Source of the DNA: an uncultured Eubacteriales bacterium
GTDB taxonomy: Bacteria > Bacillota > Clostridia > Christensenellales > UBA1242
DNA: 64,000 nt
NCBI GenBank assembly: GCA_902496015.1
Contig: CABUZJ010000001.1
Location: forward strand, 222,551 to 286,550
Reading direction: 5' to 3'
Shown: positions 8,882-22,700 of the stretch, piece after piece
Layout of the letters: each line of letters opens with the position of its first letter
How positions within the stretch are numbered: position 1 is the first letter of the stretch
Notes under the pieces: model-generated
The model's database searches: none
Told to the model about the DNA's origin: nothing
What the model saw: the letters and a program-made list of their open reading frames with translations, nothing else
Program-made: the position numbers and the translations under genes

Positions 8882-10704
8882 ACAAATAATAGCACTATTA
8901 AAAATATTACATTTAAAGCTACAAATATTAAACCAATTATTTGTAGAACTGTCCAAGTATCTCGTGTAACATGATCAGCCAACACATAGCCAGTAATCTC
9001 TTCACCATTTTTGTTATTATAGGTTATTTTTAAATATTTAGAATTGGTTTTTTGATTGCTTTCAATTTTAATTCTTTGACCTTTTTCTAAGGTATCTATA
9101 ATATCACTATCACTATTTGGCTCTAAGTAAACATTAGTGTCTTTTTTTATTGTAGCATTATTGGTTATCATTTCACGAATTTCAGTTGATGCAAGAGTTT
9201 TACTTGCTTCAACAAACCCAATTTTACCATCTTCGGTTTGAACAAGAATAAACTTATTAGCACCCGCTATGTAGTTATTATTTACATCATTAGCAATAAC
9301 TGTTAAAGTGGTAACTTGTTCAAAGGTTAAAAGTTTTGTGTTGGTTTTATCAATTAAAATAGTTGGCAAACTGTAAAGGTTAGAACCAGAATAAACTTTA
9401 ACTTTTTCTTGATTATATGTGCTTGATGGTAATGCTCTAAGATTTGAACTTTTAATAAATCCATAATAGTTTAAATTATTCGAAGTATAAACACAATATA
9501 TAAATTCTGTTAATTCTGCTTGTCCTAAATTACTTGTAGCAATTTGACAAACATTAGCTCCTTGTGGAATTTCACAAATAGAAGTTTGTGAAAATGGAGA
9601 AGCGGTCATTTGGCTTGCACTAGTTGTTATATAATAATTAAATTCTTGATTTCTTAGCATGGTAGTGTTTAAATCTTCATTTTTAACAATATCATAAATA
9701 TTAAAATTATAGTTTAAATGTTCACCTTGAAGATTAAAACACATAACTTTTTGTTCATTTGGAATGCTTGCATACAAACAATCATTAAAACTGGTAAAAT
9801 TTGTTGCATTTAACAAAGTTTGCTCAATGGTTGTAAATTCTTCAGTAACTTTAAAATCGTTTGATATTGATTCTAGATAAACCTTTATACTGCTTTCTGT
9901 TAATACTATCAAAAAAGAATTATCATTTAAAATTAATCGTTCTATTGCTGTAACGCTTTCGATTATACTTAAACCCAAATTATTTATAACATAACTTGTG
10001 CTTGGTTGACTAAGTGGACTAAACACTAAGTAATATATCGAATTTTCGCTTAAAAACACCAAATTAAACTTACTTTCATCAAGAGTGGGGCAAATATAAA
10101 AGTCGTTAATCTTTGTAGGTAAATTGAGCCCTCTTTCTTTGTTAATTGTTGCAGATTCTTCCGCAAAATTCCAGTTAGCACCGTCATTTTGGAAATTAAA
10201 AATTTCAAAATAATTTTGACCATCTACGAATTTAGACAAAACTACAGTTATGTTGGTTTCACTGGTTTTGTAAACTTCAAAATTATTAACTTGCGAAAGG
10301 CTTGAAATATTGTCTTCGCTAATAATAGAAATTGAACTATTAGTAGTAGTATCTATAACATCTAGTTTTGCTGGAAGATTTGATAATATAAATAGAAAAT
10401 TATCAATAACTGCGAGTTTTATAACATTCTCATAATATATAGTGTTATTTTGTTCTACAAGGTTCAGTGTTGATTTATCATAAATTTTAATTAAACTGTC
10501 ATATTGGTCGTAAACAAACAGATTATTAGCATTAGAAGCAATTGTTGTTGGGTTATAAACCAAAACGGCACTGTTACTGGCATTTACTGCATTGCCATTA
10601 AAGTTAGCAAAGGTTGATTCTTTGCTAACTTTAAAATTAAAGGCAATTAAGCAGAGCATTAATGCTGAAATAATAGATATAATTTTATTTATTTGGTTTT
10701 TCAT
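8857..10704 (-). CDS. Secreted, C-terminally membrane-anchored SH3-domain protein (partner of the giant protein)
   Basis: 615 residues with an N-terminal signal peptide (about 8-22, MLCLIAF core), a long beta-rich ectodomain that could be propeller-like, and one or two bacterial SH3-like domains near the C-terminus. The clearest SH3 stretch has the pattern NVYLEPNSDSDIIDTLEKG followed by GYVLADHV. A single membrane helix (about 583-607) and a short basic tail end the protein. The start is the ATG at 10704, because its AAAGGAG site overlaps the stop codon of the upstream giant gene; an in-frame ATG at 10722 would lie inside that gene without a ribosome site. Eleven bases separate the two genes, so they are almost certainly co-transcribed and their products probably act together at the cell surface. 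SH3 domains of this class often bind peptidoglycan or peptide stems, which could tie the giant to the wall. The exact function is unknown. Confidence 0.7.
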   Translation of the reverse strand: MKNQINKIISIISALMLCLIAFNFKVSKESTFANFNGNAVNASNSAVLVYNPTTIASNANNLFVYDQYDSLIKIYDKSTLNLVEQNNTIYYENVIKLAVIDNFLFILSNLPAKLDVIDTTTNSSISIISEDNISSLSQVNNFEVYKTSETNITVVLSKFVDGQNYFEIFNFQNDGANWNFAEESATINKERGLNLPTKINDFYICPTLDESKFNLVFLSENSIYYLVFSPLSQPSTSYVINNLGLSIIESVTAIERLILNDNSFLIVLTESSIKVYLESISNDFKVTEEFTTIEQTLLNATNFTSFNDCLYASIPNEQKVMCFNLQGEHLNYNFNIYDIVKNEDLNTTMLRNQEFNYYITTSASQMTASPFSQTSICEIPQGANVCQIATSNLGQAELTEFIYCVYTSNNLNYYGFIKSSNLRALPSSTYNQEKVKVYSGSNLYSLPTILIDKTNTKLLTFEQVTTLTVIANDVNNNYIAGANKFILVQTEDGKIGFVEASKTLASTEIREMITNNATIKKDTNVYLEPNSDSDIIDTLEKGQRIKIESNQKTNSKYLKITYNNKNGEEITGYVLADHVTRDTWTVLQIIGLIFVALNVIFLIVLLFVKKKINND

Positions 10705-10715
10705 TATGTTCTCCT

Positions 10716-13700
10716 TTACCATGGTAAGTTTGACCAGTTCACTGCAACAAGTTTTTGAGTTATTAATTCAGCAATTATTAACGTTCCAAGTGCTGTTATA
10801 CCGAATACTGCTATGCCAACTACTGATTTTACGATAAATCCAAATGCTCCTTTAAGAGCAATTGCTCCAACACCTTGCAATCCTGGAATAACTAAGAAAG
10901 CAACACCAGCAGCTATCAATATAGTTCCAACTGCTAAACCAACATTTGAACTTGATGTTGGAACCCATTCTAGCCAGAAAGGTAATTCCATAACTGCAAG
11001 TCTATTATTGTCGTTTGTTGTAAGCACAGTCACAATTCTTTCTGTGCTTTGCAAACCTTCACTAGTAGGGTAGCATGAACTTATAATCTCTTGTATATAT
11101 GTTCCTTGAAAAGCTTCTGCTGTGTTAAATAAAACAGCTAATAAATTAGATATTTTTTGCCAAGTGTTAGGAACACTTACATTAGAAATTTGTTCTATAA
11201 CTCTTTTAATATTATTGTCATAATTCAACATTAATCTTCCAAGATTTTCAGCAGATTTATAATCTAATCTGGCTTCATTATAATAAAGCTTTGCCTTTTC
11301 AGCTGTTTTCCAAGAACCATCTCGATTTTGTTCTTTACCTTGCTGATGTTGATATTTTAATGATAGTTCAACATAAGTAGTTAAGCTATCACCACTTTTT
11401 ATGTAAAATTCGTTAAAGTTTTCACTAGTTTGATTATAATATTTTGTCCATTGATTATCAACATTAACTGTAGCAGTAACTAGTTCTTGATCTGTTCCAA
11501 TATCTTCGCTAATATAATCTAACACTGATTTGGTCATCTTTTCGCCTGTAAACCATGCCAAAACATCAATTTCTTTAATGGTAAATGACTTAGTATAGTC
11601 AAAACTATCGTCTATTAAATTTTTGCTTTTTAATGCATTAAACAAGGTGTTTAGTTCAGTTTCTCCAAGTTGATAACCTGTGGTAGCACTTGCTTCATCT
11701 AATAAATCATTTATTGTGATATTATTTACATCAAATAAGTTTATTCCATTAAGTGAATTTAAATTTTTAAGTGTTTGATATCTTGGGAAATTGTGAAGTA
11801 AATCTAGGAAATAAGTTATATTTTCTAAAAGCATTGTGTTATTATCTTTTAATAGTTCTAGCATTTTATTTGCAATGCTTGCACCATTTTCAACAATATA
11901 ATATTTATAAACTACCACATTTTTCTTAACAAATTCAATATCTTGAACTTGTGACCTTTCTGGTGCACGGCTTGTTAATGTTACAGTTTTACCTTCTTCA
12001 TCTTGAATTTGTGCAACCAGTGGGGTTGAAGTTCTTGCATATATCAATTTTAAAGTAAAATTACAATCATCAATTGAATATTCAGGGTTTGTTAACATTT
12101 CAGTATTTTCAAACATTCTATTATAAAAACCTGAAACAACATTTAAATCGTGATTGTTATTCCTATCGTAAATTGAAAGGTCTTCAAGACTTCCTGATTC
12201 TTCATCGCTAACAAAATTTAATAATTTATTTAAATAATCAGTATCATCAAATGTATAAGGAATAATGGTTGTGTCGTCAGTTGGGCTACCCATTTTAATT
12301 TTTATAGAAGGGAACCCAACATTTGCTTTTGCTGAAATGATTAAGTTAATTCTATAATTTACTATCATTTGTTCTGGGTTTACTGGATTTCCATAATTAT
12401 CTAATTCCACAATATTGCCATCTTTATCTATTGGCACAGCAGATATATTTTGTGTTGCTAAATCTATTGCTTGTTTGTTGTTATAAATAATACTAATTAA
12501 TCCACTTTTAATGTAAACAGCATTAGAACCAGCACTATCATAACGCTTATTAAAGTAATTAGAAAGGGTAGAAGGTGATTGATAATTATATAGTGAAATA
12601 TTACTTTCTTTATAAAAATTAGATGAATTAAGCTCAATATATTCATAAATAGCATTATTGTTTTCGTCCAATTCGCCTGTTTTGACTTGTTTTGGAATTA
12701 TTTCAATTGGTGCATCATCATTATTTGCATTGAAAACTCTTTCACCAGTTACATATCTTAAATAGTAAGCATAAACTTGGTTACCATTTTCATCTAGCAC
12801 TGGCACTTCTTCTCCAGATGGTGTGTAATTTACTTTTGGTGTTGGAATTAAAGATTGTTCAATGCTAATTAAATTACTTTTGATTTTATATTTTTGTCCA
12901 TTACCAAATTCAAGCCCATTTTCGTCGTAGAAAGTTTCAATAAATTCAGCATTTCCATTTTCATCTATAACCGAAACATAACCAACTTGATTTATTGTAT
13001 TATCCTCTTGCACATCAGCTGCGAGTTCGGTTTCATTAATTTCAATTGAAATAACATAACTCATTGGCGCAAAGTAGGCACCAACTACAATATTTGAAGT
13101 AACATGTTCAATATAAAGATTATTTCGTGCATAATTAGGGTTAACTAAAAGTAATTGATTGTTTGCAAATTTTACATATTCTTCAAATGTATCTTCAAAA
13201 GATAATTCTAAAAGGGTTGAGTATGCCCGAGTTGCAACACCACTTTCAATAGCAAATAGGTTAGTAGATGTGTTATCTGTTGCAAAACCGATAAGATTTC
13301 CAAATGGATAATTTATTGTGGTTACTATTGCAGGCGAATTATATGGAACGATAGTTGTGGTTGTGCTTGCAAGTTTTCCACTTGAAGAGTTAGGGTCGTT
13401 ATCTAGGTCTATTCCATTTATAGTTTGCCCTGCAAGGTTTTCAAGATTAGTTGCATTTTCTTTTAATAATTCATTGTATTCGTTCTGCACTTGATCATTA
13501 TTATTTTTTAATCTAACTTCAACTTGAAGCAATGCTTTTTCATAAAGAGCAATTATTTGAGTGTCGCCACTAAGGATTACATTTTCGAGAGTGTAGTAAC
13601 CGTTTTCGTCTTGTGTTAGATTTTCTCTTGAAATAACCTTATATGAATTATAACTTGAAGTATGTGTTAACTGTTTACCATCTGCAAAAAGGTTAATGTT

Positions 13701-16700
13701 ATTAGTTGATGCAGAGTTTACAATTAAAAACCCTTTAAAGAAGTAATTATTAGCACCAGTTAACACTTTTGTTTTAATATTAACAACAGAGCCGACTTTT
13801 AAATATGCTTGAACATAACTTTCGATTACTTTATTATAATTGATTTCATCAATGTTATGCACATAGTTTGAAACTGTATTAATGTTTGAATTACCAGAAT
13901 TATCATCACTATTATAATAATCTAATAAAACTTGAACATCATTAACCCAATTTAATTGATTACTTAAGTTTTGAATTGCAATGTTATTTCCTATAATACT
14001 ACCAATAATATTACCCAATCCGCCTTGATTGCCAATGTTTGGTATTGATGAAGACGCAAGTTTTGATAGTTCACTTGTGAATTTTGCAAAATAATCGTCA
14101 AATAGGGTGTTATAATGATTTAAAATATATGTGCTTTCACCAGTGCTATTTGTTGTAGCGTTAGAATAGCCTACTTTAATGCTTACATTTGCAAGTTGTT
14201 CAATTATAGCATGAATACCATTTTCACCAAAATCATGATTAGCAGTGTCAAAGATATCGTTAGTTTGTTTTGAATTAATGTCGTAATATTCATCATAATC
14301 TTCATTTTCAATTTTTTCATACCAAGTTAACGCACCAACACTTTCGTTTCTGTTACTAACACTAATTAAATTGTTATTCTTGTCTAGTAAATTTAATATA
14401 GTTGAAGTGTTAGATTTAAATTCAAACTGCACATTTGAATCTGGTGTGCTTGGGGTAATTACAAAACTATTACCAAATGATGAAGAAATGAAATCGTTTG
14501 TTAAATTATTTGCCTTATCTGTTACCGAAACAACAGCGTTTATGAATTTTCTATCGTATTCAAAAATTGGAATATAGTCTGCAATGAAATACATATTTTC
14601 ATTTGCGATGAAACTATAATTTGAAATATTTGCAAGATTTGCATCTGTATTACCTTGTCTATTAAATAAGTTCACTAAATTAGAGAATCCACCAATGTTT
14701 ACAAACTTTTGCCAATCTTCAAGTGATAAATCGGTAACAAGGGTAGTTGTAATATTATAATCCCCATCAATATTAAGCAGTGTATTACCATTTCCATCTG
14801 ATTTAATTAATGGCCAATCTTTAGAATAGCCAATGGTGTTAAATGGTCCAGTTTTAGAAGCACTAATAGTTACAATGTCTCCTTCTTCAACCCAAATGTT
14901 CAATAATGCTTGACTAAATGTTGAATTTGCAGATTGTTGTGTTATTTGATAAGTAGTTTCATTGTTAACTATTATTTTTAACACAATGTTTTCAATGTCG
15001 TTTAAATGTGCAGACAAAATAGCATAAGTGTATTGAATATTTATAAGTTTAACTGTGTTTAAATTTAAATCTTGATTTTGATAAAAATCTTTTAACTGAA
15101 CAGTTGCATTAGGCAGATTATTACCACTAGGAGTGTAATTATAACCTGTTATGATTTTACCATTTTGTTGAGTAAAGTTTTTAAATTTATAAACATTATC
15201 ATTAAAATTATAGGTATAATAATCACCATTAGATTTAAAGTTTTCATCTGCAATAAAGAATGTGTCTTTTAATTCGCTAGATGCTACTGAATAGGTAATT
15301 GCATAATATTTTTTATTATTTCGAGTTACTTGTGAAATAACTATATTTCTGCCAGAAGCAAGAGAAATTGTTTTATTAATATTATTATCGTCACTTAAAA
15401 TGCTTTCAAGTGGCTGTGCATTTGTGTTTGATGCACCAACACTAATATTATCGCCTTCATAATCTGGAACAATAATCATAGTTCTTGTTTCTTCATAGAA
15501 CACTGCTTCAAGTTTAGTAATATTTTCATAAGAATTAGGGTTAATTGCAGCATTATTTGAAATTACTTGATTATTTTGATTTTTCCAGCAAGCAAATACA
15601 AAATAATTATTACTAAATGCATTTAATACCAAATTATTATTATCGTAAAAGCTTACAGTTGCAGTTTGAAGAGGGTCATTTAATAAAATAGTAGTTGAAA
15701 CATCAGTATGCCCACTTGTGTCGGTTGTAAGTTTTGTTACATCAATTCTAAATTCTGTGAGTGGTGTGTTAAAGATTGATGAATAAGTGCCAAGAGGATT
15801 TAACTTTTTGGTTCCAGTTCTATCATATAATCCAATTGAAACTTCAATCTCATGATATTTGGCATAAGTTGCAATAATTGTGTATCTTGTGTCGCCAGTT
15901 ATATCTATGCCAAAGTCTTTAAGTGCTTCATTATTATAATAATAAGCAAGGAATTTAGGGTTTCCATTAGGGTCACCTTCAACATCTTTTTTATTTTTAA
16001 TATCTTCTGGGGTTAAATAGTCATCAACCTTCGTAAATTCATAAGAATTTGTATCTGCATTGTAGCCATTAAAGGTAATAATGCTATCATCATAATAGAT
16101 GTTATATGTTGGAGTTTTACCATCATTTTCACTAATTGCTTCAGGGTTTGTGTTCACAAGTTCAATGTTAACCACTTTATTATAAACAAAAGCAATGTTG
16201 ACATCTTCTTCACTAGTTATATTTAGTTTTAAGGCTTTTATATATTGTTGTGGAGTTTCTGCTTGGTCTGGGTCACTTAAAGTAACACTATCAATATAGT
16301 ATTTAGATGGGGTAGTAGGAAGAGAAGCGTTTATACTATCAATATTAGCATTATAATTTAAAGTAATAAATTCATTATTAATAATAATGCCAGAAATTCT
16401 ATAATTTTCATTTGCCACCACAGTTACTTGTTTTGTAACTTGGTCTGCGTCAGTTTCAGTTATATCTTCAGTTATAGTATTCCCTTTATCTGTTACATTT
16501 TCAACTGTATTATCAATAACAACATCAAAAGATTTTCTAAATACAGCCGTTATGCTAATTGCACCATCTAACACTTTAAATGAAAAGTGTTTTAAGTGAA
16601 CTATGTAAGTTTGAGTTCTTGTCAAATCCATAGTTCTAGTTATTTCAAAATGAGATAAATAGTAATTATTATTTGGTTTTGATGAAATTAGCAGATTATT

Positions 16701-19700
16701 TAATACATCATCAGCACCGTTTACAGTATTAATGGATTCATCTTTTTGGTTGATAATAGTAACTGTGCCGTTTTCGCTTTGATTAACAGAAATCCTAGCT
16801 TCTGGGATAGAGGTGGTTACATCTAATATTATAGTATCAAGTTCAGTATTATCATTTGATGTTGAAATATTATTATCGGCAACAACAGCAACTCTTTGCT
16901 CATTGCCATTTTGATAACCTTTTAAAATAATATGTTTAACAACTCTTTGAGTATTTATAGTTTGACTATTATTTGGACTCGCAAGAGTGTAGCCATCTAT
17001 TGCAGAAACATTAAGAACTAAACTAGAATTTTGGAAGGTTATTATTGATATAATGTTGTTATCATTTTTAATCATAAATGGTCTTACACTAGATTGACTG
17101 AAAGATAGTGTGCTTGTGAAATTAAATGAATTGGCATGAGACCCTGAATCAAGTGATATATTATGAGTTGATATTGGTGCAAATACAGCAAACATATCGT
17201 TAAAACTATTATCGTCTGCTTTAATTGTAAGTTCATTTGAATAAGGCAAATAATGATAGCCGTTTTCTGCCAAATATTTAGCGCCCGCAACCCAACCAAT
17301 GAATAAATATCCTGCTTCAATTGCTGAATCATAATTTATTGAAAAAGTTTCTGGCCATTGATTATCGCTACCTTCTTTATATTTTACATTTATAAATGCT
17401 TGCCCAACTTCACCTAAAGTTGTGTAATTACTCCCATCTGGAATTATTCCATTACTAGCAGTTGTTGTTACTGCAATTGGGTTTATGCTGTGGCTAAAAC
17501 TGCCAACAGAAGAACCGCAAAGAGCATAGTATGTTTTATCTTCTAGTGGAAGAATAGTCATTACGCTTTTAGTGTTATAGTATGCAACAAGCCTATCTGA
17601 TTCATCTGGGTTAGGCAATGCCCATGCCGAAAATCCTGCAGGGCCAGTTATTGTGGTGGTTACACCATAGGCTAGCGTTTGTGTTGAAGAAGATATTTGA
17701 ATTCCTAGAGAATTATAACCTTTAATTGTTATAAATATTTGTTTAGCATATCTTGCTTCAATAAATATTTGATTATTTAGTGCCAAACTAATTAAATTTG
17801 CATTATTTATTGAAAGAGTAGTTGTATCACCAATTTTATTTCCAGTTAAATCATAGTAACCAACAAATATTAAGTTGTCGTTAGCTGTTGCTGTGATTTC
17901 AGTTGAGTTTAACGCAGAGTTATAAGCACTTATTGTTTTAGGGGCATTAATATTAATTGTGCCTTCTGTGCCCATAACTGTTCCTATAACATTAATTGTG
18001 TATTGTTTAGAGTAATATGCTTCAATTTCATATTCGCTAATGCGAGTCGTTATTGTTTCGCCATTTACGATTTCTTGGTAATTTCCTAAATAGTAATAAA
18101 TAACATCATCTGTTAAGTTATTATCATTATTGTCGGTTATAAATTGACTATAAATGGTTTCACCATTACTAGTTTTGCCTGTTACTTTAAAACCAACAAA
18201 TTCGTATCCAGCATATCTACTTGCAGTTAGAGCAATTGAAGTGTATTTATATGCACCTGTAATTGTTTTAGAATTTATATTATCTTGCAAAAGAGATACA
18301 TTTGCAGTTGTTACATTGTTTTGACTTAATGTGTTATAGTGAGCACTTACAATATATTTAGATAGGTCAAGACTTTCAGCCCCATCAATACTTCTTTTTA
18401 AAGTTATGTTTGCTAATTCTGCAAAGCGTGCTTCAATATGTGATATTTTAGTGTTATTTATATTTACTAAATTATGATAAGGGTCAGTTATAGTTAATGT
18501 ATTGTTTTCAGTTTGACAAAATGCACTAAAATTGCTATCTGTTATAGGTTTATTATTTATAAACCAGCCAATGAATGTATAATTGTTTTTAACTTCGTCT
18601 TTTATATTGTAACTGACAACAAGATTTGAAATTGTTCCACTAGAATTAGTTGGTTCTCTAAATCCTATTTCAATATATTCTTCATCTCCTTCAAGAGTTT
18701 TACCAGACAATGAAGATGGGTTATAATTTGCAGTTAAAGAAATTGCATCACCAGTGTAAGGGTCATCATTTAACCTTCTTGTTATAGTTATAAGGTTGCC
18801 TTCCAAAAAGTTTGCTTTAATAATTGTGCCACTTGAAAGGTTAGATGCTTGTATTTCATAATTTTCTTGATAACTTCTTATTGTTCCATTAACCCAAAAC
18901 CCTTCAAAGAAATAAAGTTCTTGATTATCTTTTTCGATAAATGCTTCAAGTAAAATATTTGTGCTAGTTTTTGCATTAATAGTTATGTTTGAATTTTTAC
19001 CAAGATTTGTTTTAACTTCATTTCCATAACCATTAGTGTAAGTAACATAAACATCAAAGTTTAAATTGCCTTGTTCATCTTGAACTTCATGTTGAAGTGT
19101 TTTTTCAATAGTTATTTGTTTTGTGTAAGCAAACACTGCAACAAGAGTTATAGTATTATCTACAATATAAGGATTATCTGCATTAATTGAAAAGATATAA
19201 CTATATTCTGTTGAAAGAAGTTTTGCATTTTCTTCGTTGTTTGTTAAATAATACCAACCTAAGAAAGTTCTGTCTATGCTATCTGCAATAGAAACTTCTA
19301 ATTTTTCACCTGCTAAAACAAATACACTATTATTGTTTAGTGGAGTATTGCCATTATATAAATTTTCGCCACTTGTTAAACTATCTAGAATTACATTAAC
19401 ATTTAGATTAGTTCCACTTTGTAAATAAGTGTCTGATGCTTTTATGTTAATATAAATATTTTTAACAATTCTAAGTTCTACAACCGTGTTTTCTGTTAAT
19501 TCAAATTCGCAACTGTTTTTATCTGTTGCACTTGTTATTAATTTGTCGTTAACATACCAGCCAATTAAAGAGAATGGCAAATTATTGGCATTAAATGTAA
19601 GTTTAATTTTAGAACCTTGTGCAAAAACTGTAAAGCCTCGTTTGTCTACATATTCACCATTTTCTAATTTATAGATGTTATAGAGCAGGGCAGAATTATA

Positions 19701-22700
19701 AAGTGTTCCTTTTGTTGTTTGGTTAAAATCATTAAATTGAATTTGATTTACTGTTAATGTGAAACCTTGACGAATATTTATTTTAACTATTGCATCATCT
19801 TGGAAAGCAATAACAAAATAAGGATATCTATCAGTTGCATATTCAATTTGTGCTGTTAAAAATTCTTCTTCACTTGTGCCAGAAATAAATTCAGGGTTGG
19901 TGTAAAGAACCGATTCAAGCACATAGCCATCATCTGGATAAACTTTTGTTTTAAGTTCATGCCCAATTAAAGCATAGTAATAGTTTCCATCTGGATAATA
20001 GCCAAATACTGTTGATTTCACAGATGCTTTATTTGTTAGATTTACTTGGTCTTCAATTTCAAGGGCTTGCATATTAATTAAACTGTTGTCATCACCATTA
20101 ACAAAAGTAATTTCAGCAATTTTTGCAAACCTGGCTTCAATTTTACCTGTGCCATTAATAGTTGTGGTGAAACTTAAATCTGCTGAAACTATTTCACCAT
20201 CAATAACCCAGCCAACAAATGCATAAACATCTTGCGCAATTAATTCGCCATTTGGATAACTATTAGAATTTTCTATAACAAGAAATTTGTCTGTTATTGA
20301 AAGCACAAAAGTTGTGCCTGTTCCAAATCTTGCCACATGATATTTAGCACTAACTGTTCCGTTAGCACTATCATTATCTTCACCTTCGGTTAAATCTATA
20401 AACCTATCGCTTGAAAGAGAAGTGTATTTTACACCAGTATAAGTGTAGTTAATAGTGTTTACAAATGAATTATCTGTTTCACTTTCTGTTCCAAGGTCTA
20501 CTAAAGAGTTTGCGTTTTCATTTACGTCATTTTGTAAAGTAATTGCAATTGTTTGAACATTTTGTTTTTCAATTGTTGCACGCAAATGATAAACCAAGTT
20601 ATCTTTTGATAAAACATATTTTTTATTATATTCTTCATCTTCACTTTCAAAACTTATGCTTTGAATGGTAGGGAAGGTTACATTTTCGTTTAGGTCTGTT
20701 CCTTCAGTTGCTCCGCTTATTGAACTTGGTGTTTGAGCATTGATATACCAGTGGTCTATTGCCTTTTCTTCGCTGTTGCTAATGGTTGTAACATTAAGTG
20801 TGTTACTATCTGTAAAATCATTATCAAAATAACCATAGAAAATTAAATTATTATTTTCTATTTCAATATAAATATATGCATTCGCACTAGTCTTTTCAAA
20901 TTGACCTAAAAAGTCTTTATATTCTTGTGAAGCAAGAATCATAATTGTCAATTCTTCAACGGTATAATCCTTATATTGTTCATCTTCCATTTTTTCTTTA
21001 AGCATTAGGTTAAATACCCATTCGTCTAAGAACCCACTGCTCATAGCATAAACTGGTGCTTCGCCTTCATAGTTATTAGGAAGCAGTGATAACAATTTGA
21101 ATGCACCTAAAACACTTTCACCTTGGTCATTTAATGTTGTTTCTCTAAACAATCTTGTATCAAAATAAACATTAGACACATTTGGAGTTTTATTTCCATT
21201 TTCATCAGTTTCTATTGTTGCAGTTTGAGATAACACAAAATCATAGTCTTTTGCAACATAAGAATTATTATCTGTTCCGTCGCAAAAACCTTCAATTTGA
21301 GTGTAGGTCATAATAACCCTGTTTGCAGTGAAAGCAATATGTTTTAAGTTGTCTTCTAAATTACTTGTTTCATAAAGATTATTAATAACAAAAGTTGCAT
21401 AAATATTTCCTGCTAAATTCGTTTTATCGAATGTGCTTTGAGCAACGCCATCAATTAATGTGGTTTCTATGTTCGTATTTTCTAAACTATTATTATTAGA
21501 AAAACTAACTATTGTATTGTTATATTCGTCAAATTCATTTAATAATTTTTTACTTTCGTAATCTATTACACTGTTAAGCCTAAAACCACCAACTGGTGAA
21601 ATGGTTAGCGTTGGTGTTGCATCAATATAGTAAGAACCGCTAACGGTTATTTCATAAGTATAGTTGGCGATATAGTTTTGCTGAACTAAATTGTAAGCAT
21701 CTTGCTTATTTGTTAAATTAGCACCAAGAATAGTTGAATTATTACCATCAAACATAGTAACAGTGTATTTAAGTGGGTTACCTAAACTATCAACACTTGT
21801 GCTTGAAGTTACACTTAGTTCTAATGGATTAAAACTATAAGTAAAGTCTACAGTGCGTTTGAAAAGGGCAGTTATAATTGTGTCTGCATTTGCAACCGCA
21901 ACATAAGGATATTTATAAGTTGTGCTTACAAGTTCCATAGATGCCCATTCACGATATTCATAATTCTCTGCATCTATTTTAGTTCCGTCTTGTCTATATA
22001 GTTCTAATGTTTTAGTGTCTATATAGTAAAGCCAATTAGACATAATGTCTTTTGTTGGCGCTTCAACTATATCACCTTTTTTGTGGTCTTCGGTTGTGTC
22101 ATTATAAACAATAATATTTTTCCCATCTTGAACATTTAAGGCATATTTTGTGCTTTCGTTAACTATTGTTAACTTATTGCCATTTAAGTCGTAATATCTA
22201 TCATAAATAGAAGTTATTCTTTTTTGTTGATACCAACCCATAAACTGATAACCAGGTTTAGTTTCTTGTTCTTTTAAGCCTTCAATTAAAAGCAAAGAGT
22301 CTTTTGCTAAAAGAAAATCTTTATAAACAAAATTAGGCAAATCTTTATCTTTTTGGTAATCTGGGTTATTGTCTATATATTGATTGGTAAATTTTATGCC
22401 AATTGATTGATTTGTTAGTGCACCATTGTAATAAACACCTAAGAAATTTTCGGTTGGACTAACACCACCCATATAAGTTCTATTGTTTGTGCCAACAGCA
22501 GTGTAGAAAACAAATGAACCATTTTCATCGCCTAACTCGTGAGCATTAATATCACTATAAATAATGTTACCATTTTCATCATAACCATCTATGGTTAAAG
22601 ATTGAATAGAGAAGTTATACATTGTTATAGCTGTAAGATTAATAATGTTAACAGAACCATCACCAACAGGTTCATAAGTATATTTATTCACATAAGCAAA